This document shows positions 25,701 through 39,787 of a stretch of 64,000 bases of DNA, in pieces. The position numbers and the translations under genes are program-made. Where the stretch lies: NCBI GenBank assembly GCA_032622095.1, contig CP136068.1, forward strand, positions 62,520,025 through 62,584,024, given 5' to 3'. This stretch comes from Siphonodentalium dalli. Lineage: Eukaryota; Mollusca; Scaphopoda; Gadilida; Siphonodentaliidae. Under the pieces are notes generated by a model that worked only from the letters and a program-made list of their open reading frames with translations, had not been told where the DNA came from and did no database searches. The number at the start of each line of letters is the position of its first letter. Position 1 is the first letter of the stretch.

Positions 25701-28254
25701 TCCACTCTTATATGAGTTCCTCCCTGTCCACTCTTATATGAGTTCCTCCCTGTCCACTCTTATGAGTTACTCCCTGTCCACTCTAATATGAGTTCCTCCC
25801 TGTCCACTCTTATATGAGTTCCTCCCTGTCCACTCTTATATGAGTTCCTCCCTTTCCACTCTTATATGAGTTCCTCCCTGTCCACTCTTATTTGAGATCC
25901 TCCCTGTCCACTCTTATATGAGTTCCAGCCTGTCCACTCTTATATGAGTTCCTGCCTGTCCACTCTTATATGAGTTCCTCCCTGTCCACTCTTATATGAG
26001 TTTCTCCCTGTCCACTCTTATATGAGTTCCTCCATGTCCACTCTTATATGAGTTCCTCCCTGTCCACTCTTATATGAGTTCCTCCCTGTCCACTCTTATG
26101 AGTTCCTCCCTGTCCACTCTAATATGAGTTCCTCCCTGTCCATCTTATAAAAGTTCCTCCATGTCCACTCTTATATGAGTTCCTCCCTGTCCACTCTTAT
26201 ATTAGTTCCTCCCTGTACACTCATATATTAGTTCCTCCCTGTCCTCTCTTATATGAGTTCCTCCCTGTCCACTCTTATATGAGTTGCTGCCTGTCCACTC
26301 GTATATGAGTTCCAGCCTGTCCACTCTTATGAGTTCCTCCATGTCCACTCTTATGAGTTCCTCCCTGTCCACTCTTATATGAGTTTCTGCCTGTCCACTC
26401 TTATGAGTTCCAGCCTGTCCACTCTTATATGAGTTCCTCATTTCCACTCTTATACGAGTTCCTCCCAGTCCACTCTTATATGAGTTGCTGCCTGTCCACT
26501 ATTATATGAGTCCCAGCCTGTCCACTCTTATATGAATTCCTGCATGTCCACTCTTATATGAGTTCTTCCCTGTCCACTCTTATATGAGTTCCTGCCTGTC
26601 AACTCTTATGAGTTCCTCCCTGTACACTGCTATATGAGTTCCTGCCTGTCCACTCTTATATAAGTTCCTGCCTGTCCACTCTTATATGAGTTCCAGCCTG
26701 TCCACTCTTATATGAGTTCCTGCCTGTCCACTCTTATATGAGTTCCTCCCTGTCCACTGTATATGAGTTCCTCCCTGTCCACTCTTATATGAGTTCCTGC
26801 CTGTCCACTCTTATATGAGTTCCCCCTTGTCCACTCTTATATGAGTTGCTCCCTGTCCATTCTTTTATGAGTTTCTCCCTGTCCATTCAAATATGAGTTC
26901 CTCCCTGACCACACTTATATGTGTTCCTGCCTGTCCACTCTTATATGAATTCCTGCATGTCCACTCTTTTATGAGTTCTTCCCTGTCCACTCTTATATGA
27001 GTTCTTCCCTGTCCACTCTTATATGAGTTCTTCCCTGTCCACTCTTATATGAGTTCTTCCCTGTCCACTCTTATATTAGTTCCTCCCTGTCAACTCTTAT
27101 GAGTTCCTCCCTGTACACTGCTATATGAGTTCCTGTCTGTCCACTCTTATATGAGTTCCTGCCTGTCCACTCTTATATGAGTTCCTGCCTGTCCACTCTT
27201 ATATGGGTTCCTCCCTGTCCACTCTTATATGAGTTCCTCCCTGTCCACTCTTATATGAGTTCCTCCCTGTCAACTCTTATATGAGTACCTCCCTGTCCAC
27301 TCTTATATGAGTTCCTCCCTGTCCACTCTTATATTAGTTCCTCCCTGTACACTCATATATTAGTTCCTTATGTCCTCTCTTATATGAGTTCCTCCCTGTC
27401 CACTCTTATATGAGTTGCTGCCTGTCCACTCCTATATGAGTTCCAGCCTGTCCACTCTTATGAGTTCCTCCATGTCACTCTTATGAGTTCCTCCCTGTCC
27501 ACTCTTATATGAGTTCCTGCCTGTCCACTATTATGAGTTCCAGCCTGTCCACTCTTATATGAGTTCCAGCTTGTCCACTCTTATATGAGTTCCTGCCTGT
27601 CCACTCTTTTATGAGTTCCTCCCTGTCCACTTTATATGAGTTCCTCCCTGTCCACTCTTATATGAGTTCCTGCCTGTCCACTCTTATATGAGTTCCCCCT
27701 TGTCCACTCTTATATGAGTTGCTCCCTGTCCATTCTTTTATGAGTTTCTCCCTGTCCACTCAAATATGAGTTCCTCCCTGACCACACTTATATGTGTTCC
27801 TGCCTGTCCACTCTTATATGAGTTCCTCCCAGTCCACTCTTATGAGTTCCTCCCTGTCCACTCTTATATGAGTTTCTCCATGTCCACTCTTATATTAGTT
27901 CCTCCCTGTCCACTCTTATATTAGTTCCTCCCTGTCCACTCTTATATTAGTTCCTCCCTGTCCACTCTTATATTAGTTCTTCCATGAACACTCATATATT
28001 AGTTCCTCCCTGTTCTCTTTTATGAGTTCCTCCCTGTCCACTATTATATGAGTTGCTGCCTGTCCACTCGTATATGAGTTCCAGCCTGTCCAATCGTATA
28101 TGAGTTCCAGCCTGTCCACTCTTATATGAGTTCCTGCCTGTCCACTCTTATATGAGTTCCTGCCTGTCCACTCTTGTGAATTCCTCCATGTCCACTCTTA
28201 TGAGTTGCTCCCTGTCCACTCTTATATAAGTTCCTGCCTGTCCACTCTTATATG
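22701..28254. repeat. Family B block
   Basis: No gene is present. The block includes CCAGCC units with 24-bp joints, CTCAAATATG and TTCCCCCTTG modules (23.6 kb), the TTTTATGAGTTGCTCCC run (24.53-24.62 kb), CTCATTGTCC units, and CTCTAATATG units (25.78 and 26.12 kb). The module at 23.62-23.83 kb recurs at 30.29 and 33.52 kb (offset 6672, then 3224). The TTAG/CTCATTTCC module of 17.76 kb recurs at 26.20 kb (offset 8440). Confidence 0.8.
26973..27076. repeat. Local run of four TTCTTCCC-type units
   Basis: GAGTTCTTCCC units start at 26973, 26999, 27025 and 27051, exactly 26 bp apart. Elsewhere this variant normally occurs once, right after the GAATTCCTGCATG unit. The run looks like a local slippage or crossover expansion of a single monomer. 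Confidence 0.92.
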
Positions 28255-31200
28255 AGTTCCAGCCTGTCCACTCTTATATGAGTTCCTGCCTGTCCACTCT
28301 TATATGAGTTCCTCCCTGTCCACTCTTATATGAGTTCCTCCCTGTCCACTCTTATATGAGTTCCTGCCTGTCCACTCTTATATGAGTTCCCCCTTGTCCA
28401 CTATTATATGAGTTGCTCCCTGTCCATTCTTTTATGAGTTTCTCCCTGTCCACTCAGATATGAGTTCCTCCCTGACCACTCTTATATGTGTTCCTGCCTG
28501 TCCACTCTTATATGAGTTCCTCCCAGTCCACTCTTATGAGTTCCTCCCTGTCCACTCTTATATGAGTTTCTCCATGTCCACTCTTATATGAGTTCCTCCC
28601 TGACCACTCTTATATGAGTTCCTGCCTGTCCACTCTTATATGAGTTCCCCTGTCTACTCTTATGAGTTCCTCACTGTCCACTCTTATATGAGTTCCCCCT
28701 GTCCACTCTTATATGAGTTCCTCCATGTCCACTCTTATATGAGTTCCTCCATGTCCACCCTTATATGAGTTCCTCCCTGTCCAATCTTATATGCGTTGCT
28801 GCCTGCCACTCTTATATGAGTTCATCCATGTCCACTCTTATATGAGTTGATGTCTGTCCACTCTTATATGAGTTCCTCCCTGTCCACTCTTATGAGTTGC
28901 TGACTGTCCACTCTTATATGAGTTCCTCCTTGTCCACTCTTATATGAGTTCCTCCCTGTCAACTCAAATATGAGTTCCTCCCTGACCTCTCTTATATGTG
29001 TTCCTGCCTGTCCATTCTTATATGAGTTCCTCCCAGTCCACTCTTATGAGTTCCTCCCTGTCCACTCTTATATGAGTTTCTCCATGTCCACTCTTATATG
29101 AGTTCCTCCCTGACCACTCTTATATGAGTTCCTGCCTGTCCACTCTTATATGAGTTTCCCCTGTCTACTCTTATGAGTTCCTCCCTGTCCACTCTTATAT
29201 GAGTTCCCCTGTCTACTCTTATATGAGTTCCTCATTTCCACTCTTATATGAGTTCCTCCAAGTCCACTCTTATATGAGTTGCTGCCTGTCCACTATTATA
29301 TGAGTCCCAGCCTGTCCACTCTTATATGAATTCCTGCATGTCCACTCTTATATGAGTTCTTCCCTGTCCACTCTTATATGAGTTCCTCCCTGTCAACTGT
29401 TATGAGTTCCTCCATGTACACTGCTATATGAGTTCCTGCCTGTCCACTCTTATATGAGTTCCTGCCTGTCCACTCTTATATGAGTTCCTGCCTGTCCACT
29501 CTTATATTAGTTCCTCCCTGTACACTCATATATTAGTTCCTCCCTGTCCACTCTTATATGAGTTGCTGCCTGTCCACTCGTATATGAGTTCCAGCCTGTC
29601 CACTCTTATGAGTTCCTCCCTGTCAACTCTTATATGAGTTCCTGCCTGTCCACTCTTATGAGTTCCAGCCTGTCCACTCTTATGAGTTCCAGCCTGTCCA
29701 CTCTTATATGAGTTCCTCCCTGTCCACTCTTATGAGTTCCAGCCTGTCCACTCTTATGAGTTCCAGCCTGTCCACTCTTATATTAGTTCCTCCCTGTCCA
29801 CTCTTATATTAGTTCCTCCCTGTCCACTCTTATATTAGTTCCTCTCTGTCCATTCTTATATTAGTTCCTCCATGTACACTCATATATTAGTTCCTACATG
29901 TCCTCTCTTATGAGTTCATCCCTATCCACTATTATATGAGTTGCTGCCTGTCCACTCGTATATGAGTTCCAGCCTGTCCACTCGTATAAGAGTTCCAGCC
30001 TGTCCACTCTTATATGAGTTCCTGCCTGTCCACTCTTATATGAGTTCCTGCCTGTCCACACTTATGAGTTCCTCCAAGTCCACTCTTATGAGTACCTCCC
30101 TGTCCACTCTTATGAGTTCCTCCCTGTCCACTCTTATATGAGTTCCTGCCTGTCCACTCTTATATGAGTTCCAGCCTGTCCACTCTTATATGAGTTCCTG
30201 CCTGTCCACTCTTATATGAGTTCCTCCCTGTCCACTTTATATGAGTTCCTCCATGTCCACTCTTATATGAGTTCCTGCCTGTCCACTCTTATATGAGTTC
30301 CCCCTTGTCCACTCTTATACGAGTTGCTCCCTGTCCATTCTTTTATGAGTTTCTCCCTGTCCACTCAAATATGAGTTCCTCCCTGACCACTCTTATATGT
30401 GTTCCTGCCTGTCCACTCTTATATGAGTTCCTCCCAGTCCACTCTTATGAGTTCCTCCCCGTCCACTCTTATATGAGTTTCTCCATGTCCACTCTTATAT
30501 GAGTTCCTCCCTGACTACTCTTATATGAGTTCCTGCCTGTCCACTCTTATATGAGTTCCCCCTGTCTACTCTTATGAGTTCCTCCCTGTCCATTCTTATA
30601 TGAGTTCCCCCTGTCCACTCTTATATGAGTTCCTCCATGTCCACTCTTATATGAGTTCCTCCATGTCCACCCTTATATGAGTTCCTCCCTGTCCAATCTT
30701 ATATGAGTTCCTCCCTGTCCACTCTAATATGAGTTGCTCCCTGTCCACTCTTATATGTGTTCCTGCCTGTCCACTCTTATACGAGTTCCTCCCAGTCCAC
30801 TCTTATATGAGTTCCTCCCTGTCCACTCTTATATGAGTTTCTCCATGTCCACTCTTATATGAGTTCCTCCCTGTACACTCTTATATGAGTTCCTGCCTGT
30901 CCACTCTTATATGGGTTCACCCTGTCTACTCTTATGAGTTCCTCCCTGTCCACTCATATATGAGTTCCCGCTGTCCACTCTTATATGAGTTCCTCCATGT
31001 CCAGTCTTATTTGAGTTCCTCCCTGTCCACTCTTATATGAGTTGCTGCCTGCCACTCTTATATGAGTTCATCCATGTCCACTCTTATATGAGTTGATGTC
31101 TGTCCACTCTTATATGAGTTCCTCCCTGTCCACTCTTATATGAGTTCCTCCCTGTCCACTCTTATATGAGTTCCTCTCTGTCTACTCTTATATGAGTTCC

Positions 31201-34200
31201 TGCGTGTCCACTCTTATATGAGTTGCTCCCTGTCCACTCTTATATGAGTTGCTCCCTGTCCACTCTTTTATGAGTTGCTCCCAGTCCACTCTTTTATGAG
31301 TTGCTCCCTGTCCACTCTTTTATGAGTTGCTCCCTGTCCACTCTTATATGAGTTGCTGACTGTCCACTCGTATATGAGTTCCTGCCTGTCCACTCTTATA
31401 TGAGTTCCTCCCTGTCCACTAGTATATGAGTTGCTGCCTGCCACAAGTATATGAGTTCATCCATGTCCACTCTTATATGAGTTGCTGTCTGTCCACTCTT
31501 ATGTGAGTTCCTCCCTGTCCACTCTTATATGAGTTCCAGCCTGTCCACTCTTATATGAGTTCCTGCCTGTCCACTCTTATATGAGTTCCTCCCTGTCCAC
31601 TTTATATGAGTTCCTCCCTGTCCACTCTTATATGAGTTCCTGCCTGTCCACTCTTATATGAGTTCCTTGTCCACTATTATATGAGTTGCTTCCTGTCCAT
31701 TCTTTTATGAGTTTCTCCCTGTCCACTCAAATATGAGTTCCTCCCTGACCACTCTTATATGTGTTCCTGCCTGTCCATTCTTATATGAGTTCCTCCCAGT
31801 CCACTCTTATGAGTTCCTCCCTGTCCACTCTTATATGAGTTTCTCCATGTCCACTCTTATATGAGTTCCTCCCTGACCACTCTTATATGAGTTCCCCCTG
31901 TCTACTCTTATGAGTTCCTCCCTGTCCACTCTTATATGAGTTCCCCCTGTCCACTCTTATAGGAGTTCCTCCATGTCCACTCTTATATGAGTTCCTCCAT
32001 GTCCACCCTTATATGAGTTCCACCCTGTCCAATCTTATATGCGTTGCTGCCTGCCACTCTTATATGAGTTCATCCATGTCCACTCTTATATGAGTTGATG
32101 TCTGTCCACTCTTATATGAGTTCCTCCCTGTCCACTCTTATGAGTTGCTGACTGTCCACTCTTATATGAGTTCCTCCTTGTCCACTCTTATATGAGTTCC
32201 TCCCTGTCAACTCAAATATGAGTTCCTCCCTGACCTCTCTTATATGTGTTCCTGCCTGTCCACTCTTATATGAGTTCCTCCCAGTCCACTCTTATGAGTT
32301 CCTCCCTGTCCACACTTATATGAGTTTCTCCATGTCCACTCTTATATGAGTTCCTCCCTGACCACTCTTATATGAGTTCCTGCCTGTCCACTCTTATATG
32401 AGTTTCCCCTGTCTACTCTTATGAGTTCCTCCCTGTCCACTCTTATATGAGTTCCCCTGTCTACTCTTATATGAGTTCCTCATTTCCACTCTTATATGAG
32501 TTCCTCCCAGTCCACTCTTATATGAGTTGCTGTCTGTCCACTATTATATGAGTCCCAGCCTGTCCACTCTTATATGAATTCCTGCATGTCCACTCTTATA
32601 TGAGTTCTTCCCTGTCCACGCTTATATGAGTTCCTCCCTGTCAACTGTTATGAGTTCCTCCCTGTACACTGCTATATGAGTTCCTGCCTATCCACTCTTA
32701 TATGAGTTCCTGCCTGTCCACTCTTATATGAGTTCCTGCCTGTCCACTCTTATATTGGTTCCTCCCTGTACACTCATATATTAGTTCCTCCCTGTCCACT
32801 CTTATATGAGTTGCTGCCTGTCCACTCGTATATGAGTTCCAGCCTGTCCACTCTTATGAGTTCCTCCCTGTCAACTCTTATATGAGTTCCTGCCTGTCCA
32901 CTCTTATGAGTTCCAGCCTGTCCACTCTTATGAGTTCCAGCCTGTCCACTCTTATATGAGTTCCTCCCTGTCCACTCTTATGAGTTCCAGCCTGTCCACT
33001 CTTATATTAGTTCCTCCCTGTCCACTCTTATATTAGTTCCTCCCTGTCCACTCTTATATTAGTTCCTCTCTGTCCACTCTTATATTAGTTCCTCCATGTA
33101 CACTCATATATTAGTTCCTCCCTGTCCTCTCTTATGAGTTCCTCCCTGTCCACTATTATATGAGTTGCTGCCTGTCCACTCGTATATGAGTTCCAGCCTG
33201 TCCACTCGTATAAGAGTTCCAGCCTGTCCACTCTTATATGAGTTCCTGCCTGTCCACTCTTATATGAGTTCCTGCCTGTCCACACTTATGAGTTCCTCCA
33301 TGTCCACTCTTATGAGTACCTCCCTGTCCACTCTTATGAGTTCCTCCCTGTCCACTCTTATATGAGTTCCTGCCTGTCAACTCTTATATGAGTTCCAGCC
33401 TGTCCACTCTTATATGAGTTCCTGCCTGTCCACTCTTATATGAGTTCCTCCCTGTCCACTTTATATGAGTTCCTCCCTGTCCACTCTTATATGAGTTCCT
33501 GCCTGTCCACTCTTATATGAGTTCCCCCTTTTCCACTCTTATACGAGTTGCTCCCTGTCCATTCTTTTATGAGTTTCTCCCTGTCCACTCAAATATGAGT
33601 TCCTCCCTGACCACTCTTAAATGTGTTCCTGCCTGTCCACTCTTATATGAGTTCCTCCCAGTCCACTCTTATGAGTTCCTCCCTGTCCACTCTTATATGA
33701 GTTTCTCCATGTCCACTCTTATATGAGTTCCTCCCTGACCACTCTTATATGAGTTCCTGCCTGTCCACTCTTATATGAGTTCCCCCTGTCTACTCTTATG
33801 AGTTCCTCCCTGTCCATTCTTATATGAGTTCCCCCTGTCCACTCTTATATGAGTTCCTCCATGTCCACTCTTATATGAGTTCCTCCATGTCCACCCTTAT
33901 ATGAGTTCCTCCCTGTCCAATCTTATATGAGTTCCTCCCTGTCCACTCTAATATGAGTTGCTCCCTGTCCACTCTTATATGTGTTCCTGCCTGTCCACTC
34001 TTATAAGAGTTCCTCCCAGTCCACTCTTATATGAGTTCCTCCCTGTCCACTCTTATATGAGTTTCTCCATGTCCACTCTTATATGAGTTCCTCCCTGTAC
34101 ACTCTTATATGAGTTCCTCCCTGTCCACTCATATATGAGTTCCCGCTGTCCACTCTTATATGAGTTCCTCCATGTCCAGTCTTATATGAGTTCCTCCCTG

Positions 34201-34690
34201 TCCACTCTTATATGAGTTGCTGCCTGCCACTCTTATATGAGTTCATCCATGTCCACTCTTATATGAGTTGATGTCTGTCCACTCTTATATGAGTTCCTCC
34301 CTGTCCACTCTTATATGAGTTCCTCCCTGTCCACTCTTATATGAGTTCCTCCCTGTCCACTCTTATATGAGTTCCTGCGTGTCCACTCTTATATGAGTTG
34401 CTCCCTGTCCACTCTTATATGAGTTGCTCCCTGTCCACTCTTTTATGAGTTGCTCCCAGTCCACTCTTTTATGAGTTGCTCCCTGTCCACTCTTTTATGA
34501 GTTGCTCCCTGTCCACTCTTATATGAGTTGCTGACTGTCCACTCTTATATGAGTTCCTGCCTGTCCACTCTTATATGAGTTCCTCCCTGTCCACTAGTAT
34601 ATGAGTTCCTCCCTGTCCACTAGTATATGAGTTCATCCATGTCCACTCTTATATGAGTTTCTGTCTGTCCACTCTTATGTGAGTTCCTCC
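28255..34690. repeat. Family B higher-order repeat, offset 3175-3248 bp
   Basis: Copy 1 spans about 28.26-31.52 kb and copy 2 about 31.52-34.69 kb. Shared markers and offsets are GAGTTGATG at 28844/32092 (3248), the CTCTAATATGAG unit at 30724/33948 (3224), GAGTTCCCGCTG at 30962/34137 (3175), and the second GAGTTGATG at 31090/34265 (3175). The final 49-bp step is visible: copy 1 has a CTGCC unit plus a short GGGTTCACCC unit near 30.89-30.94 kb that copy 2 lacks. The switch into copy 2 follows a GTGAG joint near 31.50 kb; the matching GTGAG joint near 34.68 kb leads instead into TTGCTGCATG. Confidence 0.88.
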
Positions 34691-37600
34691 CTGTCCACTC
34701 TTATATGAGTTGCTGCATGTCCACTCTTATATGAATTCATCCTTGTCCACTCTTATATTAGTTCCTCCCTGCCCACTCTTATATGAGTTCCTCACAGTCC
34801 ATTCTTATATGAGTTCCTCATTGTCCACTCTTATATGAGTCCCTCATTGTCCACTCTTATATGATTTCCTCCCAGTCCACTCTTATATGAGTTGTTGCCT
34901 GTCCACTATTATATGAGTCCCAGCATGTCCACTCTTATATGAGTTCTTCCCAGTCCACTGTTATATGAGTTCCTCCCTGTCCACTCTTATATGAGTTCCT
35001 CCCTGTCCACTCTTATGAGTTCCTCCCTGTCCACTCTAATATGAGTTGCTGACTGTCCACTCTAATATGAGTTCCTGCCTGTCCACTCTTATATGAGTTC
35101 CTCCCTGTCCACTAGTATATGAGTTGTTGCCTGTCACTAGTATATGAGTTCATCCATGTCCACTCTTATATGAGTTGCTGTCTGTCCACTCTTATATGAG
35201 TTCCTCCCTGTCCACTCTTATATGAGTTGCTGACTGTCCACTCTTATATGAATTCCTCCTTGTCCACTCTTATATGAGTTCCTCCTTGTCCACTCTTATA
35301 TGAGTTCCTCATTGTCCACTCTTATATGAGTCCCTCATTGTCCACTCTTATATGAGTTGCTGCCTGTCCACTATTATATGAGTTCCAGTCTGTCCACTCT
35401 TATATGAGTTCCTCATTTTCCACTCTTATATGAGTTCCTCCCAGTCCACTCTTATATGAGTTGTTGCCTGTCCACTATTATATGAGTCCCAGCCTGTCCA
35501 CTCTTATATGAATTCCTGCATGTCCACTCTTATATGAGTTCTTCCCTGTCCACTGTTATATGAGTTCCTCCCTGTCCACTCTTATTTGATATCCTCCCTG
35601 TCCACTCTTATATGAGTTCCAGCCTGTCCACTCTTATATGAGTTCCTCCCTGTCCACTCTTATGAGTTCCTCCCTGTCCACTCTAATATGAGTTCCTCCA
35701 TGTCCACTCTTATATGAGTTCCTCCCTGTCCACTCTTATATGAGTTCCTCCCTTTCCACTCTTATATGAGTTCCCCCCTGTCCACTCTTATTTGAGATCC
35801 TCCCTGTCCACTCTTATATGAGTTCCAGCCTGTCCACTCTTATATGAGTTCCTGCCTGTCCACTCATACATGAGTTCCTCCCTGTCCACTCTTATATGAG
35901 TTCCTCCCTGTCCACTCTTATATGAGTTCCTCCCTGTCCACTCTTATATGAGTTCCTCCCTGTCCACTCTTATATGAGTTCCTCCCTGTCCACTCTTATG
36001 AGTTCCTCCCTGTCCACTCTAATATGAGTTCCTCCCTGTCCATCTTATATGAGTTCCTCCATGTCCACTCTTATATGAGTTCCTCCCTGTCCACTCTTAT
36101 ATTAGTTCCTCCCTGTCCACTCTAATGTGAGTTCCTCCCTGTCCATCTTATATGAGTTCCTCCATGTCCTCTCTTATATGAGTTCCCCCCTGTCCACTCT
36201 TATATGAGTTGCTGCCTGTCCACTCGTATATGAGTTCCAGCCTGTCCACTCTTATGAGTTCCTCCATGTCCACTCTTATGAGTTCCTCCCTGTCCACTCT
36301 TATATGAGTTCCTGCCTGTCCACTCTTATGAGTTCCAGCCTGTCCACTCTTATGAGTTCCAGCCTGTTCACTCTTATATGAGTACCTCCCTGTCCACTCT
36401 TATATTAGTTCCTCCCTGTCCACTCTTATATTAGTTCCTCCCTGTTCACTCCTATATTAGTTCCTCCCTGTCCACTCTTATATTAGTTCCACCATGTCCA
36501 CTCTTATATTAGTTCCTCCCTGTCCACTCTTATATTAGTTCCTCCATGTACACTCATATATTAGTTCATCCCTGTCCTCTCTTATGAGTTCCTCCCTGTC
36601 CACTGTTATATGAGTTGCTGCCTGTCCACTCGTATATGAGTTCCAGCCTGTCCACTCGTATATGAGTTCCAGCCTGTCCACTCTTATATGAGTTCCTGCC
36701 TGTCCACTCTTATATGAGTTCCTGCCTGTCCACTCTTATGAGTTCCTCCATGTCCACTCTTATGAGTTCCTCCCTGTCCACTCTTATGAGTTCCTCCCTG
36801 TCCACTCTTATGAGTTCCTCCCTGTCCACTCTTATATGAGTTCCTGCCTGTCCACTCTTATATGAGTTCCAGCCTGTCCACTCTTATATGAGTTCCTACC
36901 TGTCCACTCTTATATGAGTTCCTCCCTGTCCACTTTATATGAGTTCCTCCCTGTTCACTCTTATATGAGTTCCTCCCTGTCCACTCTTATATGAGTTCCT
37001 CCTTGTCCACTCTTATATGAGTTGCTACCTGTCCATTCTTTTATGAGTTTCTCCCTGTCTTCTCAAATATGAGTTCCTCCCTGTCCACTCTTATATGAGT
37101 TCCTCCCCGTCCACTCTTATGAGTTCCTCCCTGTCCACACTTATATGAGTTTCTCCATGTCCACTCTTATATGAGTTCCTCCCTGACCACTCTTATATGA
37201 GTTCCTGCCAGTCCACTCTTATATGAGTTCCCCCTGTCTACTCTTATGAGTTCCTCCCTGTCCACTCTTATATGAGTTCCCCCTGTCCACTCTCATATGA
37301 GTTCCTCATTTCCACTCTTATATGAGTTCCTCCCAGTCCACTCTTATGAGTTTCTCCCTGTACACTGCTATATGAGTTCCTGCCTGTCCACTCTTATATG
37401 AGTTCCTGCCTGTCCACTCTTATATGAGTTCATGCCTGTCCACTCTTATATGGGTTCCTCCCTGTCCACTCTTATATGAGTTCCTCCCTGTCCACTCTTA
37501 TATCAGTTCCTCCCTGTACACTCTTATATTAGTTCCTCCCTGTCCTCTCTTATATGAGTTCCTCCCTGTCCACTCTTATATGAGTTGCTGCCTGTCCATT

Positions 37601-38299
37601 CGTATATGAGTTCCATCCTGTCCACTCTTATGAGTTCCTCCATGTCCACTCTTATGAGTTTCTCCCTGTCCAATCTTATATGAGTTCCTGCCTGTCCACT
37701 CTTATGAGTTCCAGCCTGTCCACTCTTATGAGTTCCAGCATGTCCACTCTTATATGAGTTCCTCCCTGTCCACTCTTATATGAGTTCCTCCCTGTCCACT
37801 CTTATATTAGTTCCTCCCTGTCCACTCTTATATTAGTTCCTCCCTGTCCACTCTTATATTAGTTCCTCCCTGTCCACTCTTATATTAGTTCTCCATGTAC
37901 ACTCATATATTAGTTCCTCTCTGCCCTCTCTTATGAGTTCCTCCCTGTCCACTATTATATGAGTTGCTGCCTGTCCACTCCTATATGAGTTCCAGCCTGT
38001 CCACTCGTATATGAGTTCCAGCCTGTCCACTCTTATATGAGTTTCTGCCTGTCCACTCTTATATGAGTTCCTGCCTGTCCACTCTTATGAGTTCCTCCAT
38101 GTCCACTCTTATGAGTTCCTCCCTGTCCACTCTTATGAGTTCCTCCCTGTCCACTCTTATATGAGTTCCTGCCTGTCCACTCTTATATGAGTTCCAGCCT
38201 GTCCACTCTTATATGAGTTCCTGCCTGTCCACTCTTATATGAGTTCCTCCCTGTCCACTTTATATGAGTTCCTCCCTGTCCACTCTTATATGGGTTCCT
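34691..38299. repeat. Family B terminal block
   Basis: Array only. The block contains GAATTCATCCTTG, CTCATTGTCC, CTCTAATATG and CTTATTTGA units that parallel 24.8-26.3 kb, then TTAG runs (about 36.39-36.59 and 37.80-37.93 kb) and CCAGCC units. From about 37.9 kb the order becomes that which precedes family A in the next block. Confidence 0.78.
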
Positions 38300-39756
38300 G
38301 CCTGTCCACTCTTATATGAGTTCCCCTTGTCCACTCTTATATGAGTTGCTCCCTGTCCATTCTTTTATGAGTTTCTCCCTGTCCACTCAAATATGAGTTC
38401 CTCCCTGACCACTCTTATATGTGTTCCTGCCTGTCCACTCTTATATGAGTTCCTCCCAGTCCACTCTTATGAGTTCCTCCCTGTCCACTCTTATATGAGT
38501 TTCTCCATGTCCACTCTTATATGAGTTCCTCCCTGACCACTCTTATATGAGTTGCTGCCTGTCCACTCTTATATGAGTTCCCCCTGTCTACTCTTATGAG
38601 TTCCTCCCTGTCCACTCTTATATGAGTTCCCCCTGTCCACTCTTATATGAGTTCCTCCATGTCCACTCTTATATGTGTTCCTTCATGTCCACCCTTATAT
38701 GAGTTCCTCCCTGTCCAATCTTATATGAGTTGCTGCCTGCCACTCTTATATGAGTTCATCCATGTCCACTCTTATATGAGTTCCTCCCTGTCCACTCTTA
38801 TATGAGTTGCTGCCTGCCACTAGTATATGAGTTCATCCATGTCCACTCTTATATGACTTGCTGTCTGTCCACTCTTATATGAGTTCGTCCCTGTCCACTC
38901 TTATATGAGTTGGACCTGTATACTCTTATATGAGTTCCTCCCTGTCCACTCTTATATGAGTTGCTGACTGTCCACTCTTATATGAGTTGCTGCATGTCCA
39001 CTCTTATATGAAGTCATTCTTGTCCACTCTTAGATGAGTTCCTCCCTGTCCACTCTTATATGACATCCTGCCTGTCCACTCTTATATGAATTCCTCCTTG
39101 TCGACTCGTATATGAGTTCATCCCTGTCCACTCTTATATGAGTTCCTCACAGTCCACTCTTATATGAGTTCCTCATTGTCCACTCTTATATGAGTCCCTC
39201 ATTGTCCACTCTTATATGAGTTGCTGCCTGTCCACTCGTATATGAGTTTCCCCCTGTCCACTCTTGTGAGTTCCCCATTGTCCACTCGTATATGAGTTGC
39301 TGCCTGTCCACTATTATATGAGTTCCAGTCTGTCCACTCTTATATGAGTTCCTCATTTTCCACTCCTATATGAGTTCCTCATTTTCCACTCTTATATGAG
39401 TTCCTCCCAGTCCACTCTTATATGAGTTGCTGCCTGTCCACTATTATATGAGTCCCAGCCTGTCCACTCTTGTGTGAATTCCTGCATGTCCACTCTTATA
39501 TGAGTTCTTCCCTGTCCACTCTTATATGAGTTCCTCCCTGTCCACTCTTATATGAGTTCCTCCCTGTCCACTCTTATATGAGTTCCTGCCTGTCCACTCT
39601 TATATGAGTTGCTGCCTGTCCACTCTTATATAAGTTCCTCCCTGTCCACTCTTATATTAGTTCTTCCCTGCCCACTCTTATATTAGTTCCTCCCTGTCCA
39701 CTCATATATTAGTTACTCCCTGTCCTCTCTTATATGAGATCCTCCCTGTCCACTCT

Positions 39757-39787
39757 TATATATATATCTTTATTTCCTCCAATTCAG
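39757..39787. repeat. AT-rich interruption unit, copy 3
   Basis: Same element as at 6775 but with C after the TA run (ATCTTTATTT), the state of all copies from here on. Preceded by the GAGATCC unit. Confidence 0.9.

Noticed and set aside
29941-33726. Plus-strand frames at 29941, 30293, 33165, 33517 and similar (10906, 15023, 23621, 37424, 50842) with MSSSLSTL or YEFLPVHSY repeats.
   Set aside because: They are direct translations of ATGAGTTCC..CTTAT units. Repeated occurrence follows the 3224-bp HOR offset.
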